From: Bauldia sp.
Lineage (GTDB): Bacteria > Pseudomonadota > Alphaproteobacteria > Rhizobiales > Kaistiaceae
Direction of reading: 5' to 3'
Assembly: GCA_022841545.1 (NCBI GenBank)
Contig: JALHRF010000014.1
Location: 1-44,189 of the forward strand
DNA: 44,189 nucleotides
Made by a program: the position numbers and the translations under genes. Positions 18,291 to 25,884 of this stretch are shown here, piece by piece. Below the pieces are notes generated by a model. The model had not been told where the DNA came from. It saw only the letters and a program-made list of their open reading frames with translations, and made no database searches. Each line of letters opens with the position of its first letter. Within the stretch, counting starts at the first letter, position 1.

Positions 18291-18320
18291 TTGACTTCGA
18301 GCCCGCCTCTTCTTAACTAT
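18291..18320 (+). promoter_or_regulatory. Candidate promoter of erpA
   Basis: A TTGACT hexamer (18291-18296, five of six to the -35 consensus) is followed after 17-18 bases by TAACTAT (18314-18320), a weak -10. It lies 22 bases before the erpA ATG in the short divergent region between dgt and erpA. No Fe-S regulator site was recognised. Confidence 0.45.
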
Positions 18321-18342
18321 CGCACATCGGGAAACACAAGCG

Positions 18343-18684
18343 ATGACAGACGCTTCGACGCTGAATGTAACAATCTCCGACCGGGCGGCGCGTCGGATCG
18401 CGTCGATTCTGGCCCAGGAACCGAACGGCACGGCACTCCGGGTCAGTGTCTCGGGCGGCGGCTGCTCCGGCTTCCAGTACGGCTTCGACCTCGACAAGAC
18501 GCGCGGCAACGATGATCTGATCCTTGAGCGAAACGGTGCGGTCGTCCTCATCGATTCGGTGTCCCTGCCCTTTGTCGGCGGCTCCGAGATCGATTTCGTC
18601 GACGACCTCATCGGTCAGTCGTTTCAAGTGAAGAACCCCAATGCCACCGCGTCCTGCGGTTGCGGAACGAGTTTCTCGATCTGA
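18343..18684 (+). CDS. erpA: Iron-sulfur cluster insertion protein, A-type carrier
   Basis: A-type Fe-S carrier (IscA/ErpA/SufA family), 113 residues. The three cluster-binding cysteines are present: Cys41 in SGGGCSGFQY, and Cys105 and Cys107 in ASCGCGTSF. It passes Fe-S clusters to apoproteins in the cytosol. The erpA name is chosen because the gene stands beside dgt and outside any isc or suf cluster, as in rhizobia; IscA-type function cannot be excluded. A VOC-domain gene follows after 9 bases and may be co-transcribed. Confidence 0.92.
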   Translation: MTDASTLNVTISDRAARRIASILAQEPNGTALRVSVSGGGCSGFQYGFDLDKTRGNDDLILERNGAVVLIDSVSLPFVGGSEIDFVDDLIGQSFQVKNPNATASCGCGTSFSI

Positions 18685-18693
18685 GGTTTGGAC

Positions 18694-19368
18694 ATGCCGG
18701 GTCCCAAGCGCCAGTCAGGGCCGAAGCAACCCGGAAAATCGAAGAAGGCGTCTGCGTCGGCCGCCTCCCCCGCGACGAAACGCGGGACGCAGCCCACGAA
18801 GAAGCCGGCGGCCAAGGCCGCTTCAAGGCGTCCCGCACCCGCTGCCAAGCCCACGTTGCGAACGACCAGCCCGGCCGCAAAACCTGCCGCGCGTCCGCCC
18901 AAGGCGGCCGCGCCCGCCAAGTCGCGGAACGGCGGCCGGCAGGCCCCCATGCCGACCCAGGCTCCACCGCTCCGCCGGGCCGCGGACCTGAGCTTCGCAC
19001 TCAACAAACTGCACCAGGTCGCCCTGCTCGCCACCGACCTCGACCGCTCGGTCGCTTTTTATCGCGATGTGCTCGGTCTCCACTACATGGACCGCTACGA
19101 TCCGCCGGGACTCGCCTTCTTCAACCTCGGCAGCGGCGTCCGGCTGATCCTCTCGGCGACCTCATCCAAGGCGACGCTCTATTTCCTGGTCGATGACATC
19201 GAGTCGGCGTTCCGGGTGCTCGCCCAGCGCGGCGTATCGTTCCTGCACAAGCCGTCGATGATCCACCGTGACGACGAAGGCCGGCTCGGCAAGAAGGGCA
19301 TCGAGGAATGGATGGCCTTCTTCAAGGACCCCAGCGACAACGTGCTGGCGCTGGTGGCGCGGCGTTAA
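18694..19368 (+). CDS. VOC (glyoxalase-like) protein with histone-H1-like basic tail
   Basis: A 224-residue protein in two parts. Residues 1-100 are lysine-, proline- and alanine-rich, with motifs such as KKPAAKAASRRPAPAAKP, resembling histone H1 tails and bacterial AlgP-like proteins. Residues 105-224 form a vicinal-oxygen-chelate domain (LHQVALLATDLDRSVAFYRD to the end). The C-terminal metal Glu of active VOC enzymes is not evident: DPSDNVLALVARR ends without it. The third codon positions of the tail are GC-rich, as in its neighbours, so the tail looks translated. An internal ATG at 18949 would give the bare VOC domain of 139 residues. It follows erpA by 9 bases. Function unknown. Confidence 0.75.
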   Translation: MPGPKRQSGPKQPGKSKKASASAASPATKRGTQPTKKPAAKAASRRPAPAAKPTLRTTSPAAKPAARPPKAAAPAKSRNGGRQAPMPTQAPPLRRAADLSFALNKLHQVALLATDLDRSVAFYRDVLGLHYMDRYDPPGLAFFNLGSGVRLILSATSSKATLYFLVDDIESAFRVLAQRGVSFLHKPSMIHRDDEGRLGKKGIEEWMAFFKDPSDNVLALVARR

Positions 19369-19457
19369 GCTCCGGGCAAAGCGTTCATTAGGCATTCTTC
19401 ACGGGACACTCGGGTGGCTATCGCCTTGTCTGATACGTCGCACCATATAGCGCGACG

Positions 19458-20861
19458 ATGGAGCGATTTTCCCGCCTGCCTTTCCCGAATGGCCACGAAA
19501 TCAGGCTGAGCGAACTGCTCGGGGCCTTCAGCCATGCCCTCGACCTGACCGAGGGCCAGCCGCCGGGACACTGCATCCGGGGCTGCTGGATCGGGATGCA
19601 CGTTTCCCGCGAACTCGGACTCGCCGACGACGATGCATGGGATCTCTACTACACCTTGCTCCTCAAGGATCTCGGCTGCAGCAGCAACGCGGCGCGGGTG
19701 TGCGAGCTCTATCTGGGCGACGACCTGAGCCTGAAACGGGAGTTCAAGCTGGTCGACGGCAGCATGGGCCAGGTGCTTCGCTTCATCGCCTCCCACGCCG
19801 GGGCCGACGCTTCGATCGTCAACCGCTTCCGGACCGTCGTCGACCTGCTCCGGAACGGCCAGGGCTACGTCCGCGAGATGCTCGACACCCGCTGCCACCG
19901 CGGGGCGGACATCGCCCGGCAGATGCATTTTTCCGAAGGGGTGGCGGAAGGCATCCTTGCGCTGGACGAGCACTGGGACGGAGGCGGGCATCCCCTCGGA
20001 CTGAAGGGCAAGGCCATCCCGCAGAATGCCGGCATCGCCCTGCTCTCGCAGGTGGTGGATGTCTTCCAGACCACCGGCGGCGCCGCGGCGGCCCGCAACG
20101 AAATCAGGCGGCGCTCCGGGACGTGGTTCGACCCCGACATTGCCGCCGCGTTCGATCGAGTCGCCGAATCCCCAGACTTCTGGCGGGGCCTCGTCCGCAA
20201 CGATCTCGACACCGTGATCCTCGACCTTGAGCCGGCGCACGAGGCGCGACCCGTGGACGACGACCTGCTCGACGATATCGCCAGGGCCTTCGCCCAGGTG
20301 GTCGACGCCAAGAGCCCCTACACCCACGACCACAGCACCCGCGTCGCCGACTTCGCCGACGGCGTCGCGGCCGAACTCGGCCTCGCTCCGGAGAGCCGGC
20401 GCTGGCTCAGGCGGGCGGCCCTGCTCCACGACGTCGGCAAGCTGGGCGTCAGCAACACCATTCTGGACAAGCCGGGCAAGCCGACGCCCGAGGAGTGGGA
20501 GGCAATCAAGCGCCATCCCGCCTACACCGAAACCATCCTGTCGCGGATTGCCGCCTTTGCCGACATGGCAGCGGTGGCGGCGAACCATCACGAGCGCCTT
20601 GACGGCAAGGGCTATCCCAAGGGTCTCCAGGGCGCCGATATCAGCCTCGAGACCCGGATCCTCACGGTCGCCGACATCTACGAGGCGCTCACCGCAGACC
20701 GACCCTACCGCCGGCCGATGTCGCAAGCTGCGGCACTCGCAGTCATGGCCGACGACATCGGCACGGGAATCGACGCGGACTGCTTCGCGGCGCTGAAGCG
20801 CGTCGTCGTTGTCGACGAGCAGGAACCGGCGAGCGACCAGCGACTGGAAAAGGCCTCCTGA
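19458..20861 (+). CDS. Tandem HD / HD-GYP domain phosphodiesterase
   Basis: A 467-residue protein with two related HD modules and no sensor domain or membrane segment. The N-terminal half is a degenerate HD region (LLLKDLGCSSNAAR near 68-81, DEHWDGGGHP near 172-181) in which HD reads KD. The C-terminal half (about 275-450) is a complete HD-GYP domain, with LLHDVGKLGVSN, KRHPAYTE and HHERLDGKGYPKGL. HD-GYP proteins hydrolyse cyclic-di-GMP to GMP, so this enzyme probably lowers that messenger; the N-terminal module may be regulatory. It stands alone, 89 bases after the VOC gene, with a duplicated fragment of amn just beyond its stop. Confidence 0.85.
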   Translation: MERFSRLPFPNGHEIRLSELLGAFSHALDLTEGQPPGHCIRGCWIGMHVSRELGLADDDAWDLYYTLLLKDLGCSSNAARVCELYLGDDLSLKREFKLVDGSMGQVLRFIASHAGADASIVNRFRTVVDLLRNGQGYVREMLDTRCHRGADIARQMHFSEGVAEGILALDEHWDGGGHPLGLKGKAIPQNAGIALLSQVVDVFQTTGGAAAARNEIRRRSGTWFDPDIAAAFDRVAESPDFWRGLVRNDLDTVILDLEPAHEARPVDDDLLDDIARAFAQVVDAKSPYTHDHSTRVADFADGVAAELGLAPESRRWLRRAALLHDVGKLGVSNTILDKPGKPTPEEWEAIKRHPAYTETILSRIAAFADMAAVAANHHERLDGKGYPKGLQGADISLETRILTVADIYEALTADRPYRRPMSQAAALAVMADDIGTGIDADCFAALKRVVVVDEQEPASDQRLEKAS

Positions 20862-20869
20862 CGGAGGCA

Positions 20870-20931
20870 CTACTGGAACGCTGGCTCCGCGAAGCTCCGG
20901 AGCTTGCGGGAGTAGAGGCGCTCGGGCTCCA
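20870..20931 (-). repeat. Duplicated 3' end of amn (copy A)
   Basis: These 62 bases repeat the last 20 codons and stop of amn (copy B at 21485-21546), matching at 57 of 62 positions. Translated on the minus strand it gives EPERLYSRKLRSFAEPAFQ then a stop, against EPERLHSRKLRSFAETAFQ in amn. The similarity begins exactly at the stop codon and ends abruptly. It marks the outer edge of a hicAB-containing insert. Confidence 0.9.
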
Positions 20932-20994
20932 CAAGTATCCAGCGCCTTCTCGGCGAAGGCGGAGAGTGCGGCACCCGACAGGCGACGGAGAGGA

Positions 20995-21219
20995 CTACTC
21001 GGCCGCCACCAGATGCCGCGAAGGAGGAGGGACCGAACGGCCCAGCGCGCGCGCTTCGTCGATCCATGCCGAGATGGCATCCTTCTGCGAGGCGAGCGCA
21101 TCCTCCGCGGTCTCGCCGTCCGACATGCAGCCGGGCAAGTCAGGAACGAGCGCGACGAACCCGCCACCCTCGTCCTCCGCGAGCGGCTCGATGATCACCG
21201 GATATTCAAGACCCTGCAT
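20995..21219 (-). CDS. hicB: HicB-family antitoxin
   Basis: Short HicB antitoxin of the type II HicAB toxin-antitoxin family, 74 residues from the ATG at 21219. The family pattern is clear: YPVIIEPLAEDEGGGFVALVPDLPGCMSDGETAEDALASQKDAI, a partial RNase H-like fold, with no C-terminal DNA-binding domain. The start overlaps the end of hicA, the usual arrangement. The partner hicA carries frameshifts, so this antitoxin is probably an orphan. The pair sits between two copies of the amn 3' end. Confidence 0.85.
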   Translation of the reverse strand: MQGLEYPVIIEPLAEDEGGGFVALVPDLPGCMSDGETAEDALASQKDAISAWIDEARALGRSVPPPSRHLVAAE

Positions 21220-21450
21220 TGCGCGTCTCAACCACCGCGTCGATGAAATTGCGAGTTTCCCTATATACGCCACCTTGACCGGACGGCGCTGCGGGATCGT
21301 GAGTATCCGCTCCTGGGTCGGATCCGATATCTTCCATGAGAGCCGCCACCCGTCGGCGGTGAACACCGAACCCCGACCTGAACGCCGATCCGCTGGATGT
21401 CTGCAATCTGCCAGTTCAGCGGCCGGGTTGCGGCGCATGCGCCCGACCAT
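21206..21450 (-). pseudogene. hicA: Frameshifted hicA toxin gene
   Basis: A HicA mRNA-interferase gene can be read across three frames. It begins MVGRMRRNPAA; after a one-base insertion it continues NWQIADIQRIG to GGGSH with the catalytic-type GSH motif; after a one-base deletion it continues WKISDPTQERILTIPQRRP; after another one-base deletion it ends NFIDAVVETRNAGS. Correcting all three gives exactly 82 codons including the stop, and the end overlaps the hicB start by 14 bases. No single frame encodes a full toxin, so it is presumably inactive. Sequencing error is possible, but three indels in 245 bases between intact genes makes real decay more likely. Confidence 0.7.
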
Positions 21451-21484
21451 GGTAGAGGTCCGGGTCAGCAAGCGCCCGTGGCCG

Positions 21485-21546
21485 CTACTGGAACGCGGTC
21501 TCGGCGAAGCTCCGGAGCTTGCGGGAATGGAGGCGCTCGGGCTCCA
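21485..21546 (-). repeat. 3' end of amn, copy B of the direct repeat
   Basis: This is the functional copy of the 62-base direct repeat, forming the end of amn including its stop codon. The two copies have the same orientation and bound 553 bases (20932-21484) holding hicB and the broken hicA. Confidence 0.9.
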
Positions 21547-22972
21547 TCGAGCGGAGCTCCTCCATGGCGCGGATGCCGATGTCGAGGTGCTGGCTGACCT
21601 GGCGGCGGTAGAAGTCGGACGCCATGCCGGGCAGTTTCAGTTCGCCGTGGAGCGGCTTGTCCGAAACGCAGAGCAGCGTGCCGTAAGGAACGCGGAAGCG
21701 GAAGCCATTGGCGGCGACGGTGGCCGACTCCATGTCGAGGGCGACCGCCCGCGACTGCGAGAAACGGAGCACCGGCTCACGATGGTCGCGAAGCTCCCAG
21801 TTGCGGTTGTCGATGGTGGCTACGGTGCCGGTCCGCATGATCCGCTTCAGCTCGTAACCGGACAGGCCGGTCACCTCGGCCACCGCCTCCTCGATCGCCA
21901 CCTGCACCTCGGCGAGCGGCGGTATCGGCACCCAGGTGGGAAGGTCGGCGTCGAGAACATGGTCCTCGCGGACATAGCCATGGGCCAGAACATAGTCTCC
22001 GAGGGCCTGGCTGTTCCGGAGACCGGCGCAATGGCCGAGCATCAGCCAGGCATGCGGTCGGAGCACCGCGATATGGTCGGTGATGGTCTTGGCGTTGGAC
22101 GGGCCGACGCCGATGTTGACCATGGTGATGCCCATGTGGCCGGGCCGGGTCAGGTGATAGGCCGGCATCTGCGGCAGGCGCTCGACGACGATTCCGGAGA
22201 CGGGTGCCTCGGCACCGGTAGGGGTGAGGAGATTGCCCGGCTCGACCAGGCTCTCGTAGCCGCTGCCGCCGGCGGCCATCATAAGACGCGCCTTGGTGAC
22301 GAACTCGTCGATGTAGAACTGGTAGTTCGTGAAGATCACGAAATTCTGGAAGTGATGCGGGGACGTCGCCGTGTAGTGCGGCAGGCGATGCAGCGAATAG
22401 TCGATCCGGGATGCGGTGAACGGGGCCAGCGGCATCGGCGCGCCCGGCGCGGGCTGGTAGGTGCCGTTGACGATGGCGTCGTCCATCACGGCAAGATCCG
22501 GGACATCGAAGAGGTCGCGGAGCGGACGCTTGATCCGGTCGCTGATCTCGCCCTCGACATGGATGCCGTCGGGAAAGGCGAAATGAAGCGGGATCGGCTC
22601 GGCCGAAGCGCCGATTTCGAGCGCCACGCCGTGATTACGGATGAGCAGACGGAGCTGTTCAAGGAGGTAGCCGCGGAACAGCGACGGCCGGGTGACCGTC
22701 GTCGAATAGACTCCCGGCCCGGCAACGTGGCCGTAAGAGAGCCGGGAATCGATCTGGGCGTAGGTCGAAGTCTCGAGCAGAACCTCGGGATAGGTCGCGC
22801 GGACGCGCCCGGACAGCGTCCCACTCTTCAGGAACTCCGCGAACCGGTCGCGGAGAAAGGCGGTATGCGTGTCGTAGATCAGCTCAAGCCGCGCCAACGC
22901 CGCCTCGGCATCCCGGAACCGTTCGGTCGGGATTCGCTTCGGCGTCAGCACGACATTCTGATCGGCGCTCAT
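21485..22972 (-). CDS. amn: AMP nucleosidase
   Basis: AMP nucleosidase splits AMP into adenine and ribose 5-phosphate in the cytosol, controlling the adenylate pool; 495 residues, the usual length. The N-terminal regulatory domain (about 1-180) is followed by a nucleoside-phosphorylase-like catalytic domain with VNIGVGPSNAKTITDHIAVL and LMLGHCAGLRN, and VALDMESATVAANGFRF near the C-terminal end. It follows an OsmC gene by 19 bases on the same strand. Its last 20 codons are duplicated beyond the hicAB remnant, which suggests an element once integrated here while preserving the reading frame. Confidence 0.94.
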   Translation of the reverse strand: MSADQNVVLTPKRIPTERFRDAEAALARLELIYDTHTAFLRDRFAEFLKSGTLSGRVRATYPEVLLETSTYAQIDSRLSYGHVAGPGVYSTTVTRPSLFRGYLLEQLRLLIRNHGVALEIGASAEPIPLHFAFPDGIHVEGEISDRIKRPLRDLFDVPDLAVMDDAIVNGTYQPAPGAPMPLAPFTASRIDYSLHRLPHYTATSPHHFQNFVIFTNYQFYIDEFVTKARLMMAAGGSGYESLVEPGNLLTPTGAEAPVSGIVVERLPQMPAYHLTRPGHMGITMVNIGVGPSNAKTITDHIAVLRPHAWLMLGHCAGLRNSQALGDYVLAHGYVREDHVLDADLPTWVPIPPLAEVQVAIEEAVAEVTGLSGYELKRIMRTGTVATIDNRNWELRDHREPVLRFSQSRAVALDMESATVAANGFRFRVPYGTLLCVSDKPLHGELKLPGMASDFYRRQVSQHLDIGIRAMEELRSMEPERLHSRKLRSFAETAFQ

Positions 22973-22991
22973 GTCGCCCCGGCAACAGACC

Positions 22992-23411
22992 CTACGTCTT
23001 CAGCGTCGCCTTGAGCGTGATGCTCGGCACCGAGGCAAGCGCCTTCGACACCGGGCAGATCTCCTTGGCCTTGTTCGCCGTCTCGGCAAAGACGGCATCG
23101 GTGATGCCGGGAACCTCGGCTTCGGTCTCGAGCTCGATTCCGGTGATGCCGACGCCGGCCTGAATCGTGACCGCCACGGTCGTCCGGATGCTCTTGGGTG
23201 GGGTGCCCCCAGCGGTCAGGAGACCCGAAAGCTGCATCGAGTAGCAGCTCGCATGCGCCGCCGCGATCAGCTCCTCGGGGTTGGTCTTGCCGCCGGTCTC
23301 GAAGCGCGAGGCGAAGGTGTAGTCGCCCTTGAAGGCGCCGAACGAAACCTCGCCGCCGCCCTCCTTGAGCGAGCCCTTCCACTCCGCATTCGCTTTTGAC
23401 ACAACCGCCAT
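22992..23411 (-). CDS. OsmC family peroxiredoxin-like protein
   Basis: OsmC/Ohr-family thiol peroxidase, 139 residues, cytosolic. The two reactive cysteines are visible: one in AAHASCYSMQLS in the middle and one in AKEICPVSKAL in the C-terminal third. Members reduce organic or fatty-acid hydroperoxides. The pattern with HASCYSM and PVSKAL fits the OsmC branch better than Ohr. It precedes amn by 19 bases and probably shares its transcript. It is divergent from the isomerase gene at 23527. Confidence 0.9.
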   Translation of the reverse strand: MAVVSKANAEWKGSLKEGGGEVSFGAFKGDYTFASRFETGGKTNPEELIAAAHASCYSMQLSGLLTAGGTPPKSIRTTVAVTIQAGVGITGIELETEAEVPGITDAVFAETANKAKEICPVSKALASVPSITLKATLKT

Positions 23412-23526
23412 AGTCGCCTCCCTTCAGGGTTATCGATGCCGGAGCAACGGTGTAGAGGATGGCGGGGCAAATTCCAAACCCAAAGGCGAGCAGCGGTCTT
23501 CCCTCTCAAGCGACAGGAGATGCGCC

Positions 23527-24147
23527 ATGAAGCCGTCGATCGATTTCTGGTTCTCGATCGGAAGCACCTACACCTATCTCAGCGTCATGCGGCTTCCCGA
23601 AGTCGCCGCGAAGAGCGGCATCCACTTCGTGCCGCGGCCGTTCTCGGTGCGCTCGATCATGCGGGAAATGGACAACATCCCCTTCGCCAACAAGCCGGTG
23701 AAGGCCGCCTACATGTGGCGGGACATCGAACGCCGGGCGGCACGCCACGGGCTCGCACCGCGGTTGCCGGCGCCGTATCCGCTCAGGGAATTCGACCGTG
23801 CGAACCGGGTGGCGATCCTTGCCGCCGAGGAGGGCTGGTGCGAGGCATATCTTGCAGCCACCTACCGGCGGTGGATCGAGCAAGGCGAGGAAGCCGGCTC
23901 GGAGCCCAATCTTTCCGCCAGCATTGCCGAGGCGGGCGGGACGCCGTCGCGGGTGATCGAGCGCGCGGCGTCGGACGAGGCGGAACGGAGCTATGTGGCC
24001 GCCACCGATGAGGCCAGGCGCCTGGGCATCTTCGGATCACCCACCTTCGCGGTCGACGGCGAACTGTTCTGGGGCGACGACCGGCTCGAAGACGCGATCG
24101 CGTGGCGGAGGGACGGGCGTCTCGACCGGCGAGAGACCCGTCCGTAG
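23527..24147 (+). CDS. DsbA-family / 2-hydroxychromene-2-carboxylate isomerase-like protein
   Basis: Thioredoxin-fold protein of the GST-kappa/HCCA isomerase group, 206 residues from the ATG at 23527 (an AGGAGATGCGCC stretch precedes it). It opens MKPSIDFWFSIGSTYTYLS, where the DsbA CxxC is replaced by a Ser-containing motif, and closes with LGIFGSPTFAVDGELFWGDDRL, the typical cis-Pro segment and end of the family. The namesake enzyme isomerises a naphthalene-degradation intermediate using glutathione, but most chromosomal homologues have unknown substrates. No naphthalene genes are nearby. Confidence 0.88.
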   Translation: MKPSIDFWFSIGSTYTYLSVMRLPEVAAKSGIHFVPRPFSVRSIMREMDNIPFANKPVKAAYMWRDIERRAARHGLAPRLPAPYPLREFDRANRVAILAAEEGWCEAYLAATYRRWIEQGEEAGSEPNLSASIAEAGGTPSRVIERAASDEAERSYVAATDEARRLGIFGSPTFAVDGELFWGDDRLEDAIAWRRDGRLDRRETRP

Positions 24148-24157
24148 CGTCGCCCGC

Positions 24158-24598
24158 CTATGGCTGGCGCGTGAGTGTCCAGCAGGCCACGACCTTGCTG
24201 GCCGGGTACTGGTGCCAGTAGCACATGTCGATGGTGTTGTTGTCGCGCAGGGTGAAGTCGTACTGCCCGTCGATGTCGATGAACATGCCGCTGCGGTATT
24301 CCGGCGGCTTCAGCATGCCGATGAAGTCTTCGGTGAACTTGCCCTCCGTGGCACCGGCAAAGCGCGTGCCATCCTGCTGCTTCACCACGTAGGTGAACTC
24401 GATGAAGTTGTCCGGGAAGTTCGCACCGTTGTGGTCGGGCACGCGGTACGGATTCGGCCCGATATGGACCGCCTGGGTCTCGCCCTTCCACGTCCCGACG
24501 AGGTTGGGGATGTCTTGCGCGGCAGCCGGGCTCATCGCGAGCACCGACAAACCAATGAGCGCCAAGCCTGCCAGTCGGGCCTGCTTCATTGTCAGCAT
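24158..24598 (-). CDS. Secreted hypothetical protein, probable beta-barrel
   Basis: A 146-residue protein I do not recognise as a named family. The ATG at 24598 has a GGAGG site five bases before it. The signal peptide spans about residues 1-28, ending SPAAAQD. The mature part starts LVGTWKGETQAVHIG, and the alternating pattern with many aromatic and Gly residues suggests a small beta-barrel of the avidin or lipocalin-like kind. Two cysteines (DMCYWHQ and VACWTLT) near the C-terminus could form a disulfide in the periplasm. It is convergent with the isomerase gene across 10 bases. Confidence 0.75.
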   Translation of the reverse strand: MLTMKQARLAGLALIGLSVLAMSPAAAQDIPNLVGTWKGETQAVHIGPNPYRVPDHNGANFPDNFIEFTYVVKQQDGTRFAGATEGKFTEDFIGMLKPPEYRSGMFIDIDGQYDFTLRDNNTIDMCYWHQYPASKVVACWTLTRQP

Positions 24599-24747
24599 GG
24601 AGTCCTCCACTGTTTCAGCGGGGGGACCATAACCACCGACGCAGAGCGGGAAAACCCCCCGTACCGTCGACGGGTTCGCCGTCGAAAGGGGGCTGCCCGC
24701 AGGCGAAGCCGGCGCTATGCTCGCCCCAGATCGCGGAGCGGCACGAT

Positions 24748-25530
24748 ATGAGAATCGCCACCTGGAACATCAACGGCATCCGCGCGCGGCTCGAAGGGGC
24801 CGTGCAGTGGACGAGCGAGGTTCGGCCCGACATCCTCTGCTTCCAGGAGATCAAGATCGAGGACGCCGCATTCCCGCGTTCGGCATTCGAGGACCTCGGC
24901 TACAATGTCGAGACCCTCGGCCAGAAGAGCTTCAACGGCGTCGCCCTCCTTTCGAAGCTGCCTTTCGACGAGGTGTCGCGCGGCCTGCCCGGCGACGATG
25001 CGGACAGCCAGGCGCGATTCATTGAGGGCGTTTTTTCGATTTCGGGCGGCGCAATCCGCGTCGCGTCACTTTACCTGCCCAACGGCAACCCGGTCGGCAC
25101 TGACAAGTTCACCTACAAGTTCGCCTGGATGGATCGACTGGAAGCCTATGCGAAAGCGAGGCTTGCAGCGGAGGAAATGTTCGTGTTCGCCGGCGACTAT
25201 AACGTCATTCCGGAGCCGATCGACGCCCGCTACCCGGAGCACTGGGTCGAGGACGCGCTGTTCCAGCCGGAGACGCGCATGCGCTACCGCCGCCTCCTCA
25301 ACCTCGGTCTCACCTGCGCCTTCCGCGCCTGCTCGAGCGAGCCGGGCTACTACTCGTTCTGGGACTACCAGGCCGGCGCCTGGCAGCGGAACAACGGCAT
25401 CAGGATCGACCACCAGCTCCTGTCGCCGCTCGCCGCCGACCGGCTGCGCGGGGCACAGATCGACAAGCGCACCCGGAGCTGGGACAAGCCCTCCGACCAC
25501 GTCCCCGTGATGATAGAACTCGACGTATGA
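24748..25530 (+). CDS. xthA: Exodeoxyribonuclease III
   Basis: Exonuclease III/AP endonuclease family enzyme of base-excision repair, 260 residues. It opens MRIATWNINGIRARL, holds the metal-binding Glu34 in CFQEIKIED, has GDYNVIPEP in the middle and ends with SDHVPVMIEL, the catalytic Asp-His of the endonuclease/exonuclease/phosphatase fold. The ATG at 24748 was chosen because the family begins with MRIATWNI; 53 codons upstream in the same frame do not match. It stands alone. Confidence 0.95.
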   Translation: MRIATWNINGIRARLEGAVQWTSEVRPDILCFQEIKIEDAAFPRSAFEDLGYNVETLGQKSFNGVALLSKLPFDEVSRGLPGDDADSQARFIEGVFSISGGAIRVASLYLPNGNPVGTDKFTYKFAWMDRLEAYAKARLAAEEMFVFAGDYNVIPEPIDARYPEHWVEDALFQPETRMRYRRLLNLGLTCAFRACSSEPGYYSFWDYQAGAWQRNNGIRIDHQLLSPLAADRLRGAQIDKRTRSWDKPSDHVPVMIELDV

Positions 25531-25560
25531 GACGTTTGCCGTGCCGCCTCAAGCGGTGGT

Positions 25561-25884
25561 ATGGTTCGGGACATGCGCGGGATGATAGCGGTCCTCTTGT
25601 TGATTGGCGCGACTGCCGGCCTGACGATGCCAGTATTGGCGGACTGTCGTTGCCGCGGAAGTGACGGGACGATCTTCCAGCTGGGCGAACTCGCCTGCAT
25701 CAAGACGGCAAAGGGCCCGCAGCTCGCCCGCTGCGAGATGGCGCTCAATAATTCGAGCTGGACCGTCGTCCGCGACGATTGTCCGTCGGCGATGTCGACG
25801 CCGGCGCCGCACCTCGCCGCGATAGTGACGAACGCGGTCGCACCTAGGGCAAGCGGGACGGTGCCTCACTCGGATCTGCGTTGA
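25561..25884 (+). CDS. Small secreted cysteine-containing hypothetical protein
   Basis: A 107-residue protein with a signal peptide ending at about PVLADCRC; ATGs at 25561 and 25573 are both possible starts. The mature part has Cys in DCRCRG, ELACIK, LARCEM and DDCPS, and the phrase ARCEMALNNSSW. Similar small periplasmic proteins of unknown function occur in rhizobia, as far as I recall. The last 30 residues look unconserved, and the 3' end overlaps the opposite-strand RTX remnant by 19 bases. Confidence 0.6.
   Translation: MVRDMRGMIAVLLLIGATAGLTMPVLADCRCRGSDGTIFQLGELACIKTAKGPQLARCEMALNNSSWTVVRDDCPSAMSTPAPHLAAIVTNAVAPRASGTVPHSDLR

Noticed and set aside
21206-21406. A 66-codon minus-strand frame as an independent small protein upstream of hicB
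   Set aside because: Only its last part matches HicA; the rest fits HicA in other frames, so it is a piece of the broken hicA.
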